A DNA stretch of 64,000 nt. Source: Rickettsia felis URRWXCal2 (lineage in GTDB: Bacteria > Pseudomonadota > Alphaproteobacteria > Rickettsiales > Rickettsiaceae). How positions within the stretch are numbered: the stretch's first letter is position 1; every line of letters begins with the position of its first letter. This document shows positions 18,565-27,982 of the stretch, piece after piece. Location of the stretch: positions 1,116,001 to 1,180,000 of the forward strand of contig CP000053.1 of assembly GCA_000012145.1 (NCBI GenBank), read 5' to 3'. The translations under genes were made by a program, and so were the position numbers. Below the pieces are notes generated by a model. The model did no database searches, had not been told where the DNA came from, and was given only the letters and a program-made list of their open reading frames with translations.

Positions 18565-21021
18565 TTGTCTCTCAAAATCAAACTACTGTCTATTACAATT
18601 ATCGGCATTATAACATTATATTTCGCTATTCCTCCTGCTCCATTGCTTAAAGACATAAGTTTCTCACAAAGAGTATTTGACCGAAGCGGCGAGTTAATGC
18701 GTATTTCGCTTTCTAAAGACGATAAATATAGGATATTCACTCCTATAAGTGAAATACCGGCAAGTTTTATAGAAGCAGTATTGTTATATGAAGATAGACA
18801 TTTTTACAAACATTTCGGCGTTAATCCTGTTTCTTTAACCAAAGCTTGTTATTCTACTTATTTAGGAAGTGGTCGTAAAATAGGCGGCTCTACTATAACA
18901 ATGCAAGTAGCACGTTTAAGATACGGAATAAGCTCTTCTACTATTCTTGGTAAAATCCATCAAATCATTAAAGCTATTCATGTAGAGCTACATTATTCAA
19001 AAAATGAAATCCTAGAAGCTTATCTAAACCTAGTGCCTTACGGTAGTAATATTGAAGGGATAACAGCCGGCAGTTATATTTACTTCAATCGTGACCTAAA
19101 AGATTTAAATTTGCTCGATATTCTAAGCCTTGCAGTAATCCCACAAAATCCTCTTAAAAGAAGCGGGAATGATATTAATATTTTTAAAGCACGTAAATAT
19201 CTATTTACCGAGTGGCTAACGACTCACCCACAAGATATTATTTATAATAAGTTAATTAGTTTGCCGATTAAATTTAATCAAAATAAAAATCTTCCTTTTA
19301 TCGCACCGCATTTCACTTTAGATATTCTGGCAAATAATGATAGTCCTATTATACATACTACTATAGATAAGAATCTGCAAACTACTATAGAAAAGCAAGT
19401 CCGGCTATATATTAATAACCTGAAAAAATACGGCATTAATAATGCTTCCGTAATTCTTATTGATTTTACTACTATGGAAGTGCTTGCAAGCGTTGGTTCA
19501 GGTGATTTTTTTAATAACGATATTTGCGGACAGATTAACGGCACTAAAAGCCCTCGATCTCCAGGCTCAGCTTTAAAGCCGTTTGTCTATGCACTTAGTT
19601 TTGATCAATCGCTAATACATCCGTTAACTTTACTAAAGGATACACCTACTTACTACGATCATTATAAACCGGAAAATTTTGATAGCAGATTTACAGGAGG
19701 ATTAAGTGCTAGAGAATCGTTAATAAAGAGCCGTAACGTACCTGTAATATTTCTGGCGTCTAAGTTAAAAAAACCGAATTTTTATGAGTTCTTACAACAA
19801 GCAAAAATTAGCGGCTTACGAAAACCTGAAAATTACGGCTTATCTATAGTACTCGGCACAGCAGAAATTACTCTTGAAGAGTTAACTACTCTTTATGCTA
19901 TGCTTGCTAATTTCGGTACTTATAAACCGCTTAGGAAAGTGTTAGATCCTCTTATGGATTCCCGCTTTCGCGGGAATGACATTGAGGGCTACAAGGAAGA
20001 CACAGACAAAACTGATTCTAAACTACAGCTAAATTCAAAAGGCTTCAGACAAGATGAATTTAAGGACGAGTCTGCACAGCGTATATTAATACGTGAGCAC
20101 AGACGAGTTCCGCAAAATTCGCTTGTATCAAGCCTTTTGAATGACGCTGTATTACTATCCCCCGAGGCAAGCTATCTAACACTTGATATTATAAAAGATA
20201 CGACTCGTCCTATTACCTATAACAATACAAAGCATAACTTACCGATTTATTGGAAAACAGGTACTTCTAGCTCATTTAGAGACGCACTTAGCGTAGGTAT
20301 ATTCGGAAAATACGTACTTGCCGTTTGGGTTGGAGATTTCAAAGGGCAAACTCACGGAACATTTACAGGTAATATTTCTGCAGCCCCTTTATTCTTTAAT
20401 ATTATCGAATCAATAGCCCATCCAAATAAAGATGAGGATTTAATCCTTTCAAAAATTAATGAACTAAATATTACTAAAGTAAAAGTTTGTGCAGATACGG
20501 GAGATATCGATAACGATATGTGTCCGGTTAAAGCAGAAGCCTTATTCATTAAAGGCAAATCACCGATAAAACAATCCGGTATTTATAGAAAAATGTTGAT
20601 AGATTTAAAAACCGGTATGCCTGCTTGCAACTTTATTAAAGGACAAACAGAATATAAAACAGTAAATTTATGGCCGACGGATATGCTTTCGGTTTACCAA
20701 AAAGCAGGAATACATATATTACCGAAACCGATACCCACAAACCATTGCAATAGGTTGATAAATTGGCATCATCAGAAACCTAAAATTATATACCCGTTAA
20801 GAAATTCCATACATTCAATTAAAGATAGTGATAATATTACTTTTAGTGCGATTAGCGATAATAAAACCAATAACGTTTTTTGGTTTGTAGATAATGAATT
20901 AATAGCAACCGCAAAATCAAACGAACCTGTAATATGGAAAGCAAAAAGCGGTGAATTTATTATTAGAGCTATCAGTGATAACGGCGAAAACGACAGTATA
21001 AAAATTTATATTAAAGAATAA
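18565..21021 (+). CDS. pbpC: Penicillin-binding protein 1C with two repeat-derived inserts
   Basis: An 818-residue class A PBP of the PBP1C type: N-terminal membrane anchor, glycosyltransferase (EDRHFYKHFGVNP near 73, GGSTITMQVARL near 107), transpeptidase (SALK near 334, KTGTSS near 563) and a C-terminal BiPBP domain. It polymerises and crosslinks peptidoglycan. The start is TTG at 18565 with taaggt upstream; no better in-frame start is open. Residues about 464-529 (MDSRFRGNDIEGYKED ... LLNDAV) are foreign: a family-A arm read in frame followed by a complete P2 element, inserted before the KTG motif. The frame survives, but folding of the transpeptidase domain may be affected. Confidence 0.93.
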   Translation: MSLKIKLLSITIIGIITLYFAIPPAPLLKDISFSQRVFDRSGELMRISLSKDDKYRIFTPISEIPASFIEAVLLYEDRHFYKHFGVNPVSLTKACYSTYLGSGRKIGGSTITMQVARLRYGISSSTILGKIHQIIKAIHVELHYSKNEILEAYLNLVPYGSNIEGITAGSYIYFNRDLKDLNLLDILSLAVIPQNPLKRSGNDINIFKARKYLFTEWLTTHPQDIIYNKLISLPIKFNQNKNLPFIAPHFTLDILANNDSPIIHTTIDKNLQTTIEKQVRLYINNLKKYGINNASVILIDFTTMEVLASVGSGDFFNNDICGQINGTKSPRSPGSALKPFVYALSFDQSLIHPLTLLKDTPTYYDHYKPENFDSRFTGGLSARESLIKSRNVPVIFLASKLKKPNFYEFLQQAKISGLRKPENYGLSIVLGTAEITLEELTTLYAMLANFGTYKPLRKVLDPLMDSRFRGNDIEGYKEDTDKTDSKLQLNSKGFRQDEFKDESAQRILIREHRRVPQNSLVSSLLNDAVLLSPEASYLTLDIIKDTTRPITYNNTKHNLPIYWKTGTSSSFRDALSVGIFGKYVLAVWVGDFKGQTHGTFTGNISAAPLFFNIIESIAHPNKDEDLILSKINELNITKVKVCADTGDIDNDMCPVKAEALFIKGKSPIKQSGIYRKMLIDLKTGMPACNFIKGQTEYKTVNLWPTDMLSVYQKAGIHILPKPIPTNHCNRLINWHHQKPKIIYPLRNSIHSIKDSDNITFSAISDNKTNNVFWFVDNELIATAKSNEPVIWKAKSGEFIIRAISDNGENDSIKIYIKE
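19953..19987. repeat. Family A arm read in frame inside pbpC
   Basis: atggattcccgctttcgcgg and the following gaatgacattgag form one hairpin arm of family A, translated as MDSRFRGNDIE. It sits about 40 bp before the P2 copy. Confidence 0.75.
20024..20151. repeat. Palindromic element P2 inside pbpC
   Basis: A 128-bp copy with inverted ends tacagctaaattcaaaag and cttttgaatgacgctgta. It is nearly the same as the non-coding copy at 52171-52297, and is translated as the LNSKGFRQDEFKDESAQRIL peptide and what follows. Confidence 0.9.
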
Positions 21022-21035
21022 ATTAGTGGTTATAT

Positions 21036-22919
21036 ATGAAATCTAAAATTTCCACAGAACTTGATATTAAATCTTTAACAAAAGAAGAAACTGCTCTTGA
21101 TTCTTTAAAAGAAAATATTCTAAATGGATTGACTGAAGTTAATTATTCACTAATACAAGCAGGAAAAACATCAGAAGCTACAGTAGTAATAGGATTACCT
21201 TATAGCGGAAAAAGCACGTTTTTAAATGCTCTTGAAAACAATCTTAAGATTATAGAAAACGGTGAAGAATTTACATTTGATAAATTATTTGATTTTGAAA
21301 CAACGCCGGAAATTAAGCATAAATATGAACCAGCTATATATTATCCCAAAAAATTTGAAATTGCAGAAAAAATATTTTGGGAATACTCTAACGGAGTACC
21401 CGATCCAGTTCAAGAGTTAATCAATATATTTTTCATTAAAAAGCTAGTTCAAATGACCGATAAATTAAAATTTATCATAGTAGCAAAAGAAGAGACTGTA
21501 AAATCCCCTAGTATCTTTAATAGGATTATAGAAGACTTTAAAAATATTTTTCCTATAGAAGAACACAAAAAATTAAAAGGAAATTTTACATGCGTAATAA
21601 CCCAACATAATGAAAATAATCATGAAAACATTATATCAATGTTACAAAATAGCATTGCTAGTAACAAAGATATATTAGAATCCTCTGATATAAAATTTTT
21701 CTATAAACCTACTTCTCAAGATGAAGAAATAAAGCTCACTCTAGAGTTAACAGATCTAGAAGAGATAGCAGGAGTACAAAATTTAGAGATAAAGAACCTA
21801 AGTTCATTTCTAAAGGAACAAGACAGTCTTATAGAAAATTTATATATACAAATACAGATAAATGTAGAATATATAATTAATACTATCCAATCAATTTTCA
21901 GAGATTTTAATATATCTACATCTCTTAACTGTGTAAAATTTTCAGATAATAATAACTATGATGAGTATGTTAAACCATATTTACCAAGTTCTTCAATACA
22001 ATATCCAGCTATAGCAAAAACTCTTTCTCATTTTGAAGGATTAACACAATTATCGGAACTTCAAACTATTATATCAAACAAACAAGATAATAACCTTATA
22101 GAGGCAATATTTCAAATTTTAGACTCTATTGAGAAATTCACGGATAATAAGCCGGTTATTCAAGCCTACCGATATGTATTAAACCTACAAATTAAAGAAT
22201 TATCATTATTCGAAGAAATGTTACCTACAACATGGTCTAGGTCCAATGATTGCTATAGTTCCTTAATTGAAATATGTGATTTATTCGTACAAAATAACTA
22301 TCTATCTTCTATAAAAAATATAAAACCTGAAAATAATAAACCGGTGCAATATTATCAAGAAGCTATAAAGTGGTTAAGTAAATATCCTGACAAGACGGAA
22401 GTAATTAAAACTATAGCTAGATGCTATTCTAAAATAGGCGATATATTGAGCGAAGAAGCAGATTATAAGGGAGCTTTAGCTAATTATAATGCAGACCTAA
22501 CATGTAATGAAGAGCTTAAAGAAATGTACGATAAAATCGGCGATATGCTATTTAACTTAGGACGTGAAGATTCAGCTATCATATTTTATAGAAAGAATAA
22601 TAAATTAGACTCTATATTAGAATGTTATACCAGTCTTATAGATAAGGCTGAAAAGCCTATAAAAAAATATGATTCATATATGGACCAAGGAAACGAACTT
22701 CGCTTTCAAAAACAACAGGAAGAAAATGCTGCAGAATCATATTTTAAAGCAGCCGGCGTTGTACATGATCCTCAAAAACAACACAATTCAGTACTTACGG
22801 CATATAATACTTTCTTAGGAAACCCCAATAATAATGCAATTCAACAAACAGATATTTCAGAGCAACAACAAAGAAAGGAGTATTTTAAAGATATAATCGG
22901 CGATATTATTGATCCGTGA
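21036..22919 (+). CDS. Large P-loop protein with helical-repeat C-terminus, unknown function
   Basis: 627 residues, no family recognised. TVVIGLPYSGKSTFLNALEN near residues 45-63 is a good Walker A (GxxxxGKST). A hydrophobic strand (LKFIIVAKEE) and CVITQHNENN follow at the spacing of GTPase beta-strands, though a classic NKxD is lacking. The second half carries TPR-like helix pairs (AIKWLSKYPDKTEVIKTIAR, CYSKIGDILSEEADYKGALA, ELKEMYDKIGDMLFNLGRED). There is no signal peptide or membrane segment, so it is probably cytosolic or injected. It starts 14 nt after pbpC, so it is likely co-transcribed. A STAND-like or GTPase-TPR signalling role is only a guess. Confidence 0.75.
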   Translation: MKSKISTELDIKSLTKEETALDSLKENILNGLTEVNYSLIQAGKTSEATVVIGLPYSGKSTFLNALENNLKIIENGEEFTFDKLFDFETTPEIKHKYEPAIYYPKKFEIAEKIFWEYSNGVPDPVQELINIFFIKKLVQMTDKLKFIIVAKEETVKSPSIFNRIIEDFKNIFPIEEHKKLKGNFTCVITQHNENNHENIISMLQNSIASNKDILESSDIKFFYKPTSQDEEIKLTLELTDLEEIAGVQNLEIKNLSSFLKEQDSLIENLYIQIQINVEYIINTIQSIFRDFNISTSLNCVKFSDNNNYDEYVKPYLPSSSIQYPAIAKTLSHFEGLTQLSELQTIISNKQDNNLIEAIFQILDSIEKFTDNKPVIQAYRYVLNLQIKELSLFEEMLPTTWSRSNDCYSSLIEICDLFVQNNYLSSIKNIKPENNKPVQYYQEAIKWLSKYPDKTEVIKTIARCYSKIGDILSEEADYKGALANYNADLTCNEELKEMYDKIGDMLFNLGREDSAIIFYRKNNKLDSILECYTSLIDKAEKPIKKYDSYMDQGNELRFQKQQEENAAESYFKAAGVVHDPQKQHNSVLTAYNTFLGNPNNNAIQQTDISEQQQRKEYFKDIIGDIIDP

Positions 22920-23041
22920 CCGTTCTAGTGTTGAGCTACTTATTATTCCTCTTTGTCATCCTGTGGTCAAGCGGACCTTGTTGCATGGTTCCTATGTCAT
23001 TCTTAGCTAAAAGCAGGAATCCAAAAAAAGTATAAATACAG

Positions 23042-24384
23042 AAAATTTTGAGTCTTCCCGATTAAGTGTGTAAACTTTTCCAAAAGCCTAGATTCTTTCG
23101 TCAAATTTTATTAAAAAATGAGCCATAGCCTTGTTCCAATTTGGTATGGACATGGACCATTTTTTGGTCATGTAATCAATTGCCAAATATAAGCTTTTAA
23201 AAACAGCATTATCATTTGGAAAAACACGTTTATTTTTTGTGACTTTTCGGAGTTGACTATTAACAGATTCCACAGCATTTGTTGTATAAATTATTTTCCG
23301 TATTTCTTCAGGGTATCCTAAGAAAATCATTAAATTATCCCAGTGAACATACCAAGATTTAGCAATTTGAGGATATTGTTTATTCCATTTAGATTCAAAA
23401 GCCTCTAAAGCGGAAAGTGCTTCTTTTTCTGTGCTAGTGTATAAATAGGTTTTAAATCACCAGCAAGCTCTTTCCGGTCCTTATATGATACATATCGTAA
23501 ACTATTTCTAATTTGATGTACAATACATAATTGATGCTCCGTCTTTGGAAAAACAGCACCTATAGCTTCAGACATACCATTAAGGTTATCGCTACATGCT
23601 ATCAGTATGTCTTGTATACCTCTATTTTTCATCTCAGTAAAATTTCCAAGCCAAAATTTAACCCCTTCATTCTCACTGATCCATAATCCCAAAATATCTT
23701 TCCGCCCTTCTAAATCAATACCTAATGCAACATATACCGATTTATTGATAATCCATTTATCCTGACGTACTTTTACTATTAAACAATCAAAAAATACTAT
23801 AGCATATACTGGATCTAATGGACGGCTTTGCCATAGCTTAACATCCTCTATTATATCATCTGTGATTTGGCTAATTAAACTCTCGCTTACATCAGCTCCA
23901 TATAACTCCTGAAGCTGTAATTTTATATCTGATAAACTCATACCTTTAGCATACAAAGATAGTACTTTATCATCAAAACCATCAAGCCTTCTTTGACGCT
24001 TTGCTACTAATGATGGTGCAAAACTGCTATTTCTATCTCTTGGCACTTCAATCTCAACAGCACCATTCTTTGTAATCAGATTCTTTGTGTTATAACCATT
24101 ACGTGAATTCTGAGCATCACTTTGATTGTACTTGCTATATCCTAAATGATTATTCATCTCGGACTGTAGAGCTCTCTCTCTACAAGACGCTTGGTTATTT
24201 CTTTTAATAAACCATCTTCCCTGAATAATATTGATACATCTGTATCATTATTGATCAATAAATCTATCGCTTGTTCCATTGCAGCATTTTGTTTCTGTGT
24301 CATTGTAATTTCTCTTTTTGTTATATTTTCTTTTATACAACCTTTAAGAAATTTACACACTTATTTGGACAGTGCCAAAATTTT
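23042..24384 (-). mobile_element. IS256-family insertion sequence with 8-bp target duplication
   Basis: The IS spans 23050-24376 (1327 bp). Terminal inverted repeats of about 30 bp align well (left gattaagtgtgtaaactttt, right read inward aaataagtgtgtaaatttct). Both sides carry the 8-bp direct repeat aaaatttt (23042-23049 and 24377-24384), the target duplication expected for this family. The size and an encoded DDE transposase of IS256 type agree. The element is inserted in a family-A repeat. Confidence 0.9.
23088..24360 (-). pseudogene. IS256-family transposase, two frameshifts
   Basis: A mutator/IS256-type transposase reads in three frames. Piece 1 (24360-24154) is MTQKQNAAMEQAIDLLINND onward. 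Piece 2 (24157-23405) is HLGYSKYNQ through FFDCLIVKVRQDKWI (first Asp) and ACSDNLNGM (second Asp). Piece 3 (from about 23440 in a shifted frame to 23088) ends with TTNAVESVNSQLRKVTKNK (catalytic Glu). The first shift lies in a GA run (about 24169-24180), where the conserved reading would be ERALQSEMNNHLGY. The second lies near 23447, between KPIYT and STEKEALSALEAF. With both shifts the element should be non-autonomous. Confidence 0.88.
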
Positions 24385-24507
24385 TGAAATTAAAAGCTGA
24401 GGTTATCTCGCTTTATGCTGGATTCCTGCTTCCGCAGGAATGACACCGCGTACTTTTCTTGAGCCATGCAACAACACTGGTCAAACGAACTAGGTAACAG
24501 TGAACGG

Positions 24508-25356
24508 TCACCTTAACAAATCATTAATGCTTACTTTAGCTCTAGTAGCTTTATCGACTTGTTTTATGATAACTACGCAGTAAAGCCCAGGCTTACCTGC
24601 TTCCTTAGCAGGTAATACTCCTGGAACTACAACAGAATAAGCCGGAATTCTGCCGTAAATAATTTCACCTGTATCTCTGTATATTATTTTTGTAGAGCTA
24701 CCGATAAACACTCCCATACTAATTACTGCTCCTTCTTCTACTATTACCCCTTCTGCTATTTCCGATCTTGCACCGATAAAACAATTATCTTCAATGATAA
24801 CGGGCTTTGCTTGTAGCGGTTCAAGCACCCCTCCTATTCCCGTACCACCTGAAATATGGCAATTCTTACCGATTTGAGCACATGAGCCGATAGTAGCCCA
24901 TGTATCAATCATTGTTCCCTCATCTATATAAGCACCTATATTAATGAAAGAAGGCATAATTACAACATTTTTAGCTATATAAGTACCGGTTCTAACAACA
25001 GCTCCGGGAACTTTACGTATAGCTGCTTCTTTGAATATATTTTTATCAGTATCCGCAGAAAATTTAGGAGCAACTTTGTCATACCAACTATTATAATTGT
25101 TATTATAAAGTTGCGATTCCGTAGTGATAAAATATAGCAATATAGCTTTCTTTACCCATTCATTAACTTCCCAACTATTTTCTTTCTTTTCACAAACACG
25201 AATTGTACCTTGATTTAAGCTTTCTATAATATCATTAAGTGTTTTTTTTAATGTTATAAGCTTTGAAGAATCTTGAAAAAGTTTGTCCTTAATTTGCCAA
25301 GCTTCTTCAATTTCTTTAATAAGAGAGGACATATCTTTTAACTGTTTTATTGCCAA
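24508..25356 (-). CDS. dapD: Tetrahydrodipicolinate N-succinyltransferase
   Basis: A 282-residue left-handed beta-helix acyltransferase of the diaminopimelate pathway: it transfers succinyl from succinyl-CoA to tetrahydrodipicolinate, supplying meso-DAP for peptidoglycan. Hexapeptide turns are clear ([61 protein letters not shown]). An N-terminal helical domain and C-terminal [19 protein letters not shown] match DapD. Length is normal for the family. It is divergent from the zinc-ribbon gene with 51 bp between starts. Confidence 0.95.
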   Translation of the reverse strand: MAIKQLKDMSSLIKEIEEAWQIKDKLFQDSSKLITLKKTLNDIIESLNQGTIRVCEKKENSWEVNEWVKKAILLYFITTESQLYNNNYNSWYDKVAPKFSADTDKNIFKEAAIRKVPGAVVRTGTYIAKNVVIMPSFINIGAYIDEGTMIDTWATIGSCAQIGKNCHISGGTGIGGVLEPLQAKPVIIEDNCFIGARSEIAEGVIVEEGAVISMGVFIGSSTKIIYRDTGEIIYGRIPAYSVVVPGVLPAKEAGKPGLYCVVIIKQVDKATRAKVSINDLLR

Positions 25357-25407
25357 AAATAATAAATGAGATTATCATGAAGTCAAACATAATAATTATA
25401 ATTAACT

Positions 25408-26040
25408 ATGTATATTACTTGCCCAAATTGCCAAACAAGATTTATCGTTACAAGCAATCAAATAGGTATTAACGGACGACGAGTAAAATGTTCCAAATGT
25501 AGCCATTTGTGGTATCAAAAATTAGACTATAATACTAGTAAATTAAATGACTTTAAAGATAAAGTAAACACGGAAACTATTAAAACTCCTATTAAAAATC
25601 ATTATAATGCTAATGTGCCGGTTATTTTACCGTATATTCCTACTAAGAAAAAATATAATATATTTTCAATATTATGGACTAGCTTTATAATTTTTTGTTT
25701 AGTGATATTACTAATAGATAGTTTTAAATTTTTAGGTAAATATGATCAATTAAAGATAGAAGAAATTAATTTAGGAAAATCTCATCATATAGGCGGTATG
25801 AAGATATTTTATAAATTATCTAATCAGTCTGATTATTTAATTTCTGATCCTATAATCAAAGTTAGAGTAATGGATAGTAATAATCAAGCTTTAGATGAAT
25901 ATGTATCAATTACAAAGCTGCAAGCAAAAATCCCTGCAAAACAAGAAATATATCTAGAAATGAATATTGAAGGAATCCCTGTTACGGCAAAATATATTGA
26001 TATTGCTATAGGTAATAGATTAGGGCTTTTATTTAAGTAA
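25408..26040 (+). CDS. MJ0042-type zinc-ribbon membrane protein
   Basis: 210 residues. The N-terminal zinc ribbon [20 protein letters not shown] ... [10 protein letters not shown] carries two CxxC pairs, as in the MJ0042/zinc_ribbon_5 family. A single membrane segment ([19 protein letters not shown], about 90-108) follows, then a beta-rich domain (DUF3426-like: [29 protein letters not shown]). Alphaproteobacterial relatives are often called thioredoxin-like zinc-finger proteins, without proven function. The ribbon faces the cytosol if the tail is periplasmic. Confidence 0.82.
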   Translation: MYITCPNCQTRFIVTSNQIGINGRRVKCSKCSHLWYQKLDYNTSKLNDFKDKVNTETIKTPIKNHYNANVPVILPYIPTKKKYNIFSILWTSFIIFCLVILLIDSFKFLGKYDQLKIEEINLGKSHHIGGMKIFYKLSNQSDYLISDPIIKVRVMDSNNQALDEYVSITKLQAKIPAKQEIYLEMNIEGIPVTAKYIDIAIGNRLGLLFK

Positions 26041-26108
26041 GTATGTTGCTTGCGTGGATCAATTTCACCTCTGTCATACCGTAGTCAAACCACGGGGTGA
26101 CACTGAGC

Positions 26109-26198
26109 CGTCATTGCGAGACTGTAAGGAGCGTGGCAATCTCGTCAAATATCCTGAGATTGCTTCGTCAAAACTTACAGTTTTCCCTCGCAATGACG
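26109..26198. repeat. Family B palindromic element
   Basis: Arms cgtcattgcgagactgtaag and ttttccctcgcaatgacg, 90 bp, a short-centred copy between the convergent zinc-ribbon and virB2-like genes. Confidence 0.85.
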
Positions 26199-26249
26199 AC
26201 TCGGTATCCACACAGGCAATGCTTAGGTTATGTAACAACGTCACTTAAA

Positions 26250-26285
26250 AATAAAAATACCCATAAGCCGAAACTTATGGGTATT
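26250..26285 (-). terminator. Rho-independent terminator of the virB2-like gene
   Basis: On the minus strand a 12-bp perfect stem (aatacccataag with cttatgggtatt, 26256-26267 and 26274-26285) with a 6-nt loop is followed by tttttatttttaag. It lies 33 nt downstream of the virB2-like stop. This is the cleanest intrinsic terminator seen in the window. Confidence 0.85.
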
Positions 26286-26317
26286 ACTAAAGATATAATA
26301 ATTTTTATTATCGCGTA

Positions 26318-26677
26318 TTAGGAAACACCACAATTTGAGCTATTAGTATCACTTGATACCATATTAACAATATCTGGAGCTTTAAATAATATAATGATTG
26401 CAGTAACTACTACTAAAGCTACTTCCCACTGCAATTTTCCTCTTAATGTTTGAATTCCCAGAACAATTATACCGACAACAGCTATACCTTTTGCAGTATT
26501 GCCTCTGAATACTTTAATTAACTTACACAATGCATCACCTACAGGATCGCCGACACTACTACCTAAGCTATCAAAAGCTACCATAATAATAGCCACGCTT
26601 AGAATAGTAAATAGTATGCGTAATGATAGATTATAATCGATTAATTCTTCGTTTAATTTACGAATAGGAAAGTTCAT
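26318..26677 (-). CDS. rvhB2: VirB2-like type IV secretion pilin (rvh system)
   Basis: A 119-residue hydrophobic protein. A membrane segment (LRILFTILSVAIIMVAFDSL) is followed by GDPVGDALCKLIKVFRGNTAKGIAVVGIIVLG and a second hydrophobic stretch (WEVALVVVTAIIILF), the TrbC/VirB2 layout. The GDxLC....GxxGK pattern is the family signature. VirB2 forms the secretion pilus or its reduced equivalent. Rickettsia keep a scattered vir homologue system, and no other vir gene is in this window. The Shine-Dalgarno aggtaaa lies 5 nt before ATG 26677. The short Cys-containing tail (SSDTNSSNCGVS) is unusual. Confidence 0.82.
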   Translation of the reverse strand: MNFPIRKLNEELIDYNLSLRILFTILSVAIIMVAFDSLGSSVGDPVGDALCKLIKVFRGNTAKGIAVVGIIVLGIQTLRGKLQWEVALVVVTAIIILFKAPDIVNMVSSDTNSSNCGVS

Positions 26678-26832
26678 ATGTTTTACCTCAATAAAATAAT
26701 TAGCATTTAAAAAATAATGTATAATTTATTTATATATAAATCAACTCCTAAATATATGCAATTTTAATTAATATGCAAAAATATTTTAAAAACACTTATT
26801 TTAAGTAACATTATAATCACATATAGTATAAT

Positions 26833-27669
26833 TTAGCTTCCAAATATATAAACAAACGTAAATAAAAATAACCAAACCACGTCCACAAAATGCCAGTACC
26901 ATGCAGCAAATTCAAACCCTAAATGTCCATTACCTTCTGTAGTAAAATCTCCTCTTTTTGCTCTAAAGTAGCAAACTATTAGAAATATAGTACCTATAAT
27001 TACATGAGCTCCATGAAAACCCGTGGCTAAATAAAAATTAGAAGCATATATACCATCCGTGAATTTAAACGCCGCATGATAATATTCATATGCTTGCATA
27101 GTTGTAAAAAATATCCCAAGCAATATGGTAAGAGCAAGTGCAGTTACGCAATCTTTTTGATTTTTTTCTTCTAAAGCATAGTGAGCCCAAGTAACGGTAG
27201 TACCCGATAAGAGTAGTATTAAAGTATTGATAAAAGGAATATCAAATGGATCAAAAGTTTTAATTGTAGGTGGAGGCCAAATTCCCTGCTTTACAACCCA
27301 TACACCGTCTAAAAGACCTACGGGTGATAGACTTGATTTAAAAAAAGAAGCAAAAAATACACCAAAAAATACTATTTCCGTTAAAATAAATAACGCCATA
27401 CCTATTTGTAAACCTTTTCTAACAGGACTAGTATGCTGATGTTCGACTATTCCTTCTTTCACTACATCTCTCCACCAAGAATATAAACAGTAACCTACTG
27501 AAATAACTCCTGCAGATAAAATATATATATTAAATTTGTAGCCATGCATGAACGAGACACCGCCTATAACTAAAAGAAGTAAAGCAAAAGATGTTAGGAC
27601 AGGCCAAGGGCTTGGGTCTACTATATGGAATAAGTGCGATTTAGTAATAGGATGTGAATTTGGATTCAT
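26833..27669 (-). CDS. ctaE: Cytochrome c oxidase subunit III
   Basis: A 278-residue polytopic protein with seven predicted helices. It begins MNPNSHPITKSHLFHIVDPSPWPVLTS (typical HxYHLVDPSPWP opening), carries TEIVFFGVFFASFF, GFHGAHVIIGTIFLIVCYFR and ends with WYWHFVDVVWLFLFTFVYI, the hallmark of COX3. It is part of the aa3-type terminal oxidase in the inner membrane. Subunits I and II are not in the window. Upstream lies a P3 repeat, so its promoter is near or inside that repeat. Confidence 0.96.
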   Translation of the reverse strand: MNPNSHPITKSHLFHIVDPSPWPVLTSFALLLLVIGGVSFMHGYKFNIYILSAGVISVGYCLYSWWRDVVKEGIVEHQHTSPVRKGLQIGMALFILTEIVFFGVFFASFFKSSLSPVGLLDGVWVVKQGIWPPPTIKTFDPFDIPFINTLILLLSGTTVTWAHYALEEKNQKDCVTALALTILLGIFFTTMQAYEYYHAAFKFTDGIYASNFYLATGFHGAHVIIGTIFLIVCYFRAKRGDFTTEGNGHLGFEFAAWYWHFVDVVWLFLFTFVYIFGS

Positions 27670-27708
27670 ATTTTATTTTATCATTTTCTAATTATACTTA
27701 CGAATAGA

Positions 27709-27836
27709 TATACGAAGATCAACTTGGAAAAGAGCAAGGAGTCTGTAGGTCGAGGAGCAGAACGTATAGCAATATGTGAGCGTCCAAGGTCTTACAAAGA
27801 CGAGATAGTCAATTTTTCAAGTTCTATCTTAGTATA
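27709..27836. repeat. Palindromic element P3, non-coding copy upstream of ctaE
   Basis: tacgaagatcaacttggaaa ... atttttcaagttctatctta forms the palindrome. The middle (gcaaggagtctgtaggtcga, gtgagcgtccaaggtcttac) matches the P3 copies at 28935-29083, 39873-40022, 48468-48617 and 55476-55630. Confidence 0.85.
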
Positions 27837-27982
27837 TAAATAAATATAAATTATTATTGATGTAAAAGCAAATTCTAGAAGCAGATTATATAGAAAATAT
27901 ACCTCGTAACTCAGAATTACATTATTTATTATTAATGACAACTAAAATCTTTTGACTCTTTATATTATTCAACTAATATTAT

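Larger units (their letters stand above)
22995..24445. repeat. Family A palindromic element, copy 3, split by an insertion sequence
   Basis: The left part (tgtcattcttagctaaaagc ... agtataaatacag) and the right part (tgaaattaaaagctgagg ... cttccgcaggaatgaca) join into a family-A element matching the reverse complement of 58477-58592. The break falls in the aaatttttgaaatt of the core. Everything from 23050 to 24376 is the insertion sequence. Confidence 0.88.

Noticed and set aside
18220..18650. Two plus-strand frames before pbpC
   Set aside because: They are composed of repeat sequence and an out-of-frame read of the pbpC start; pbpC itself accounts for the coding signal from 18565.
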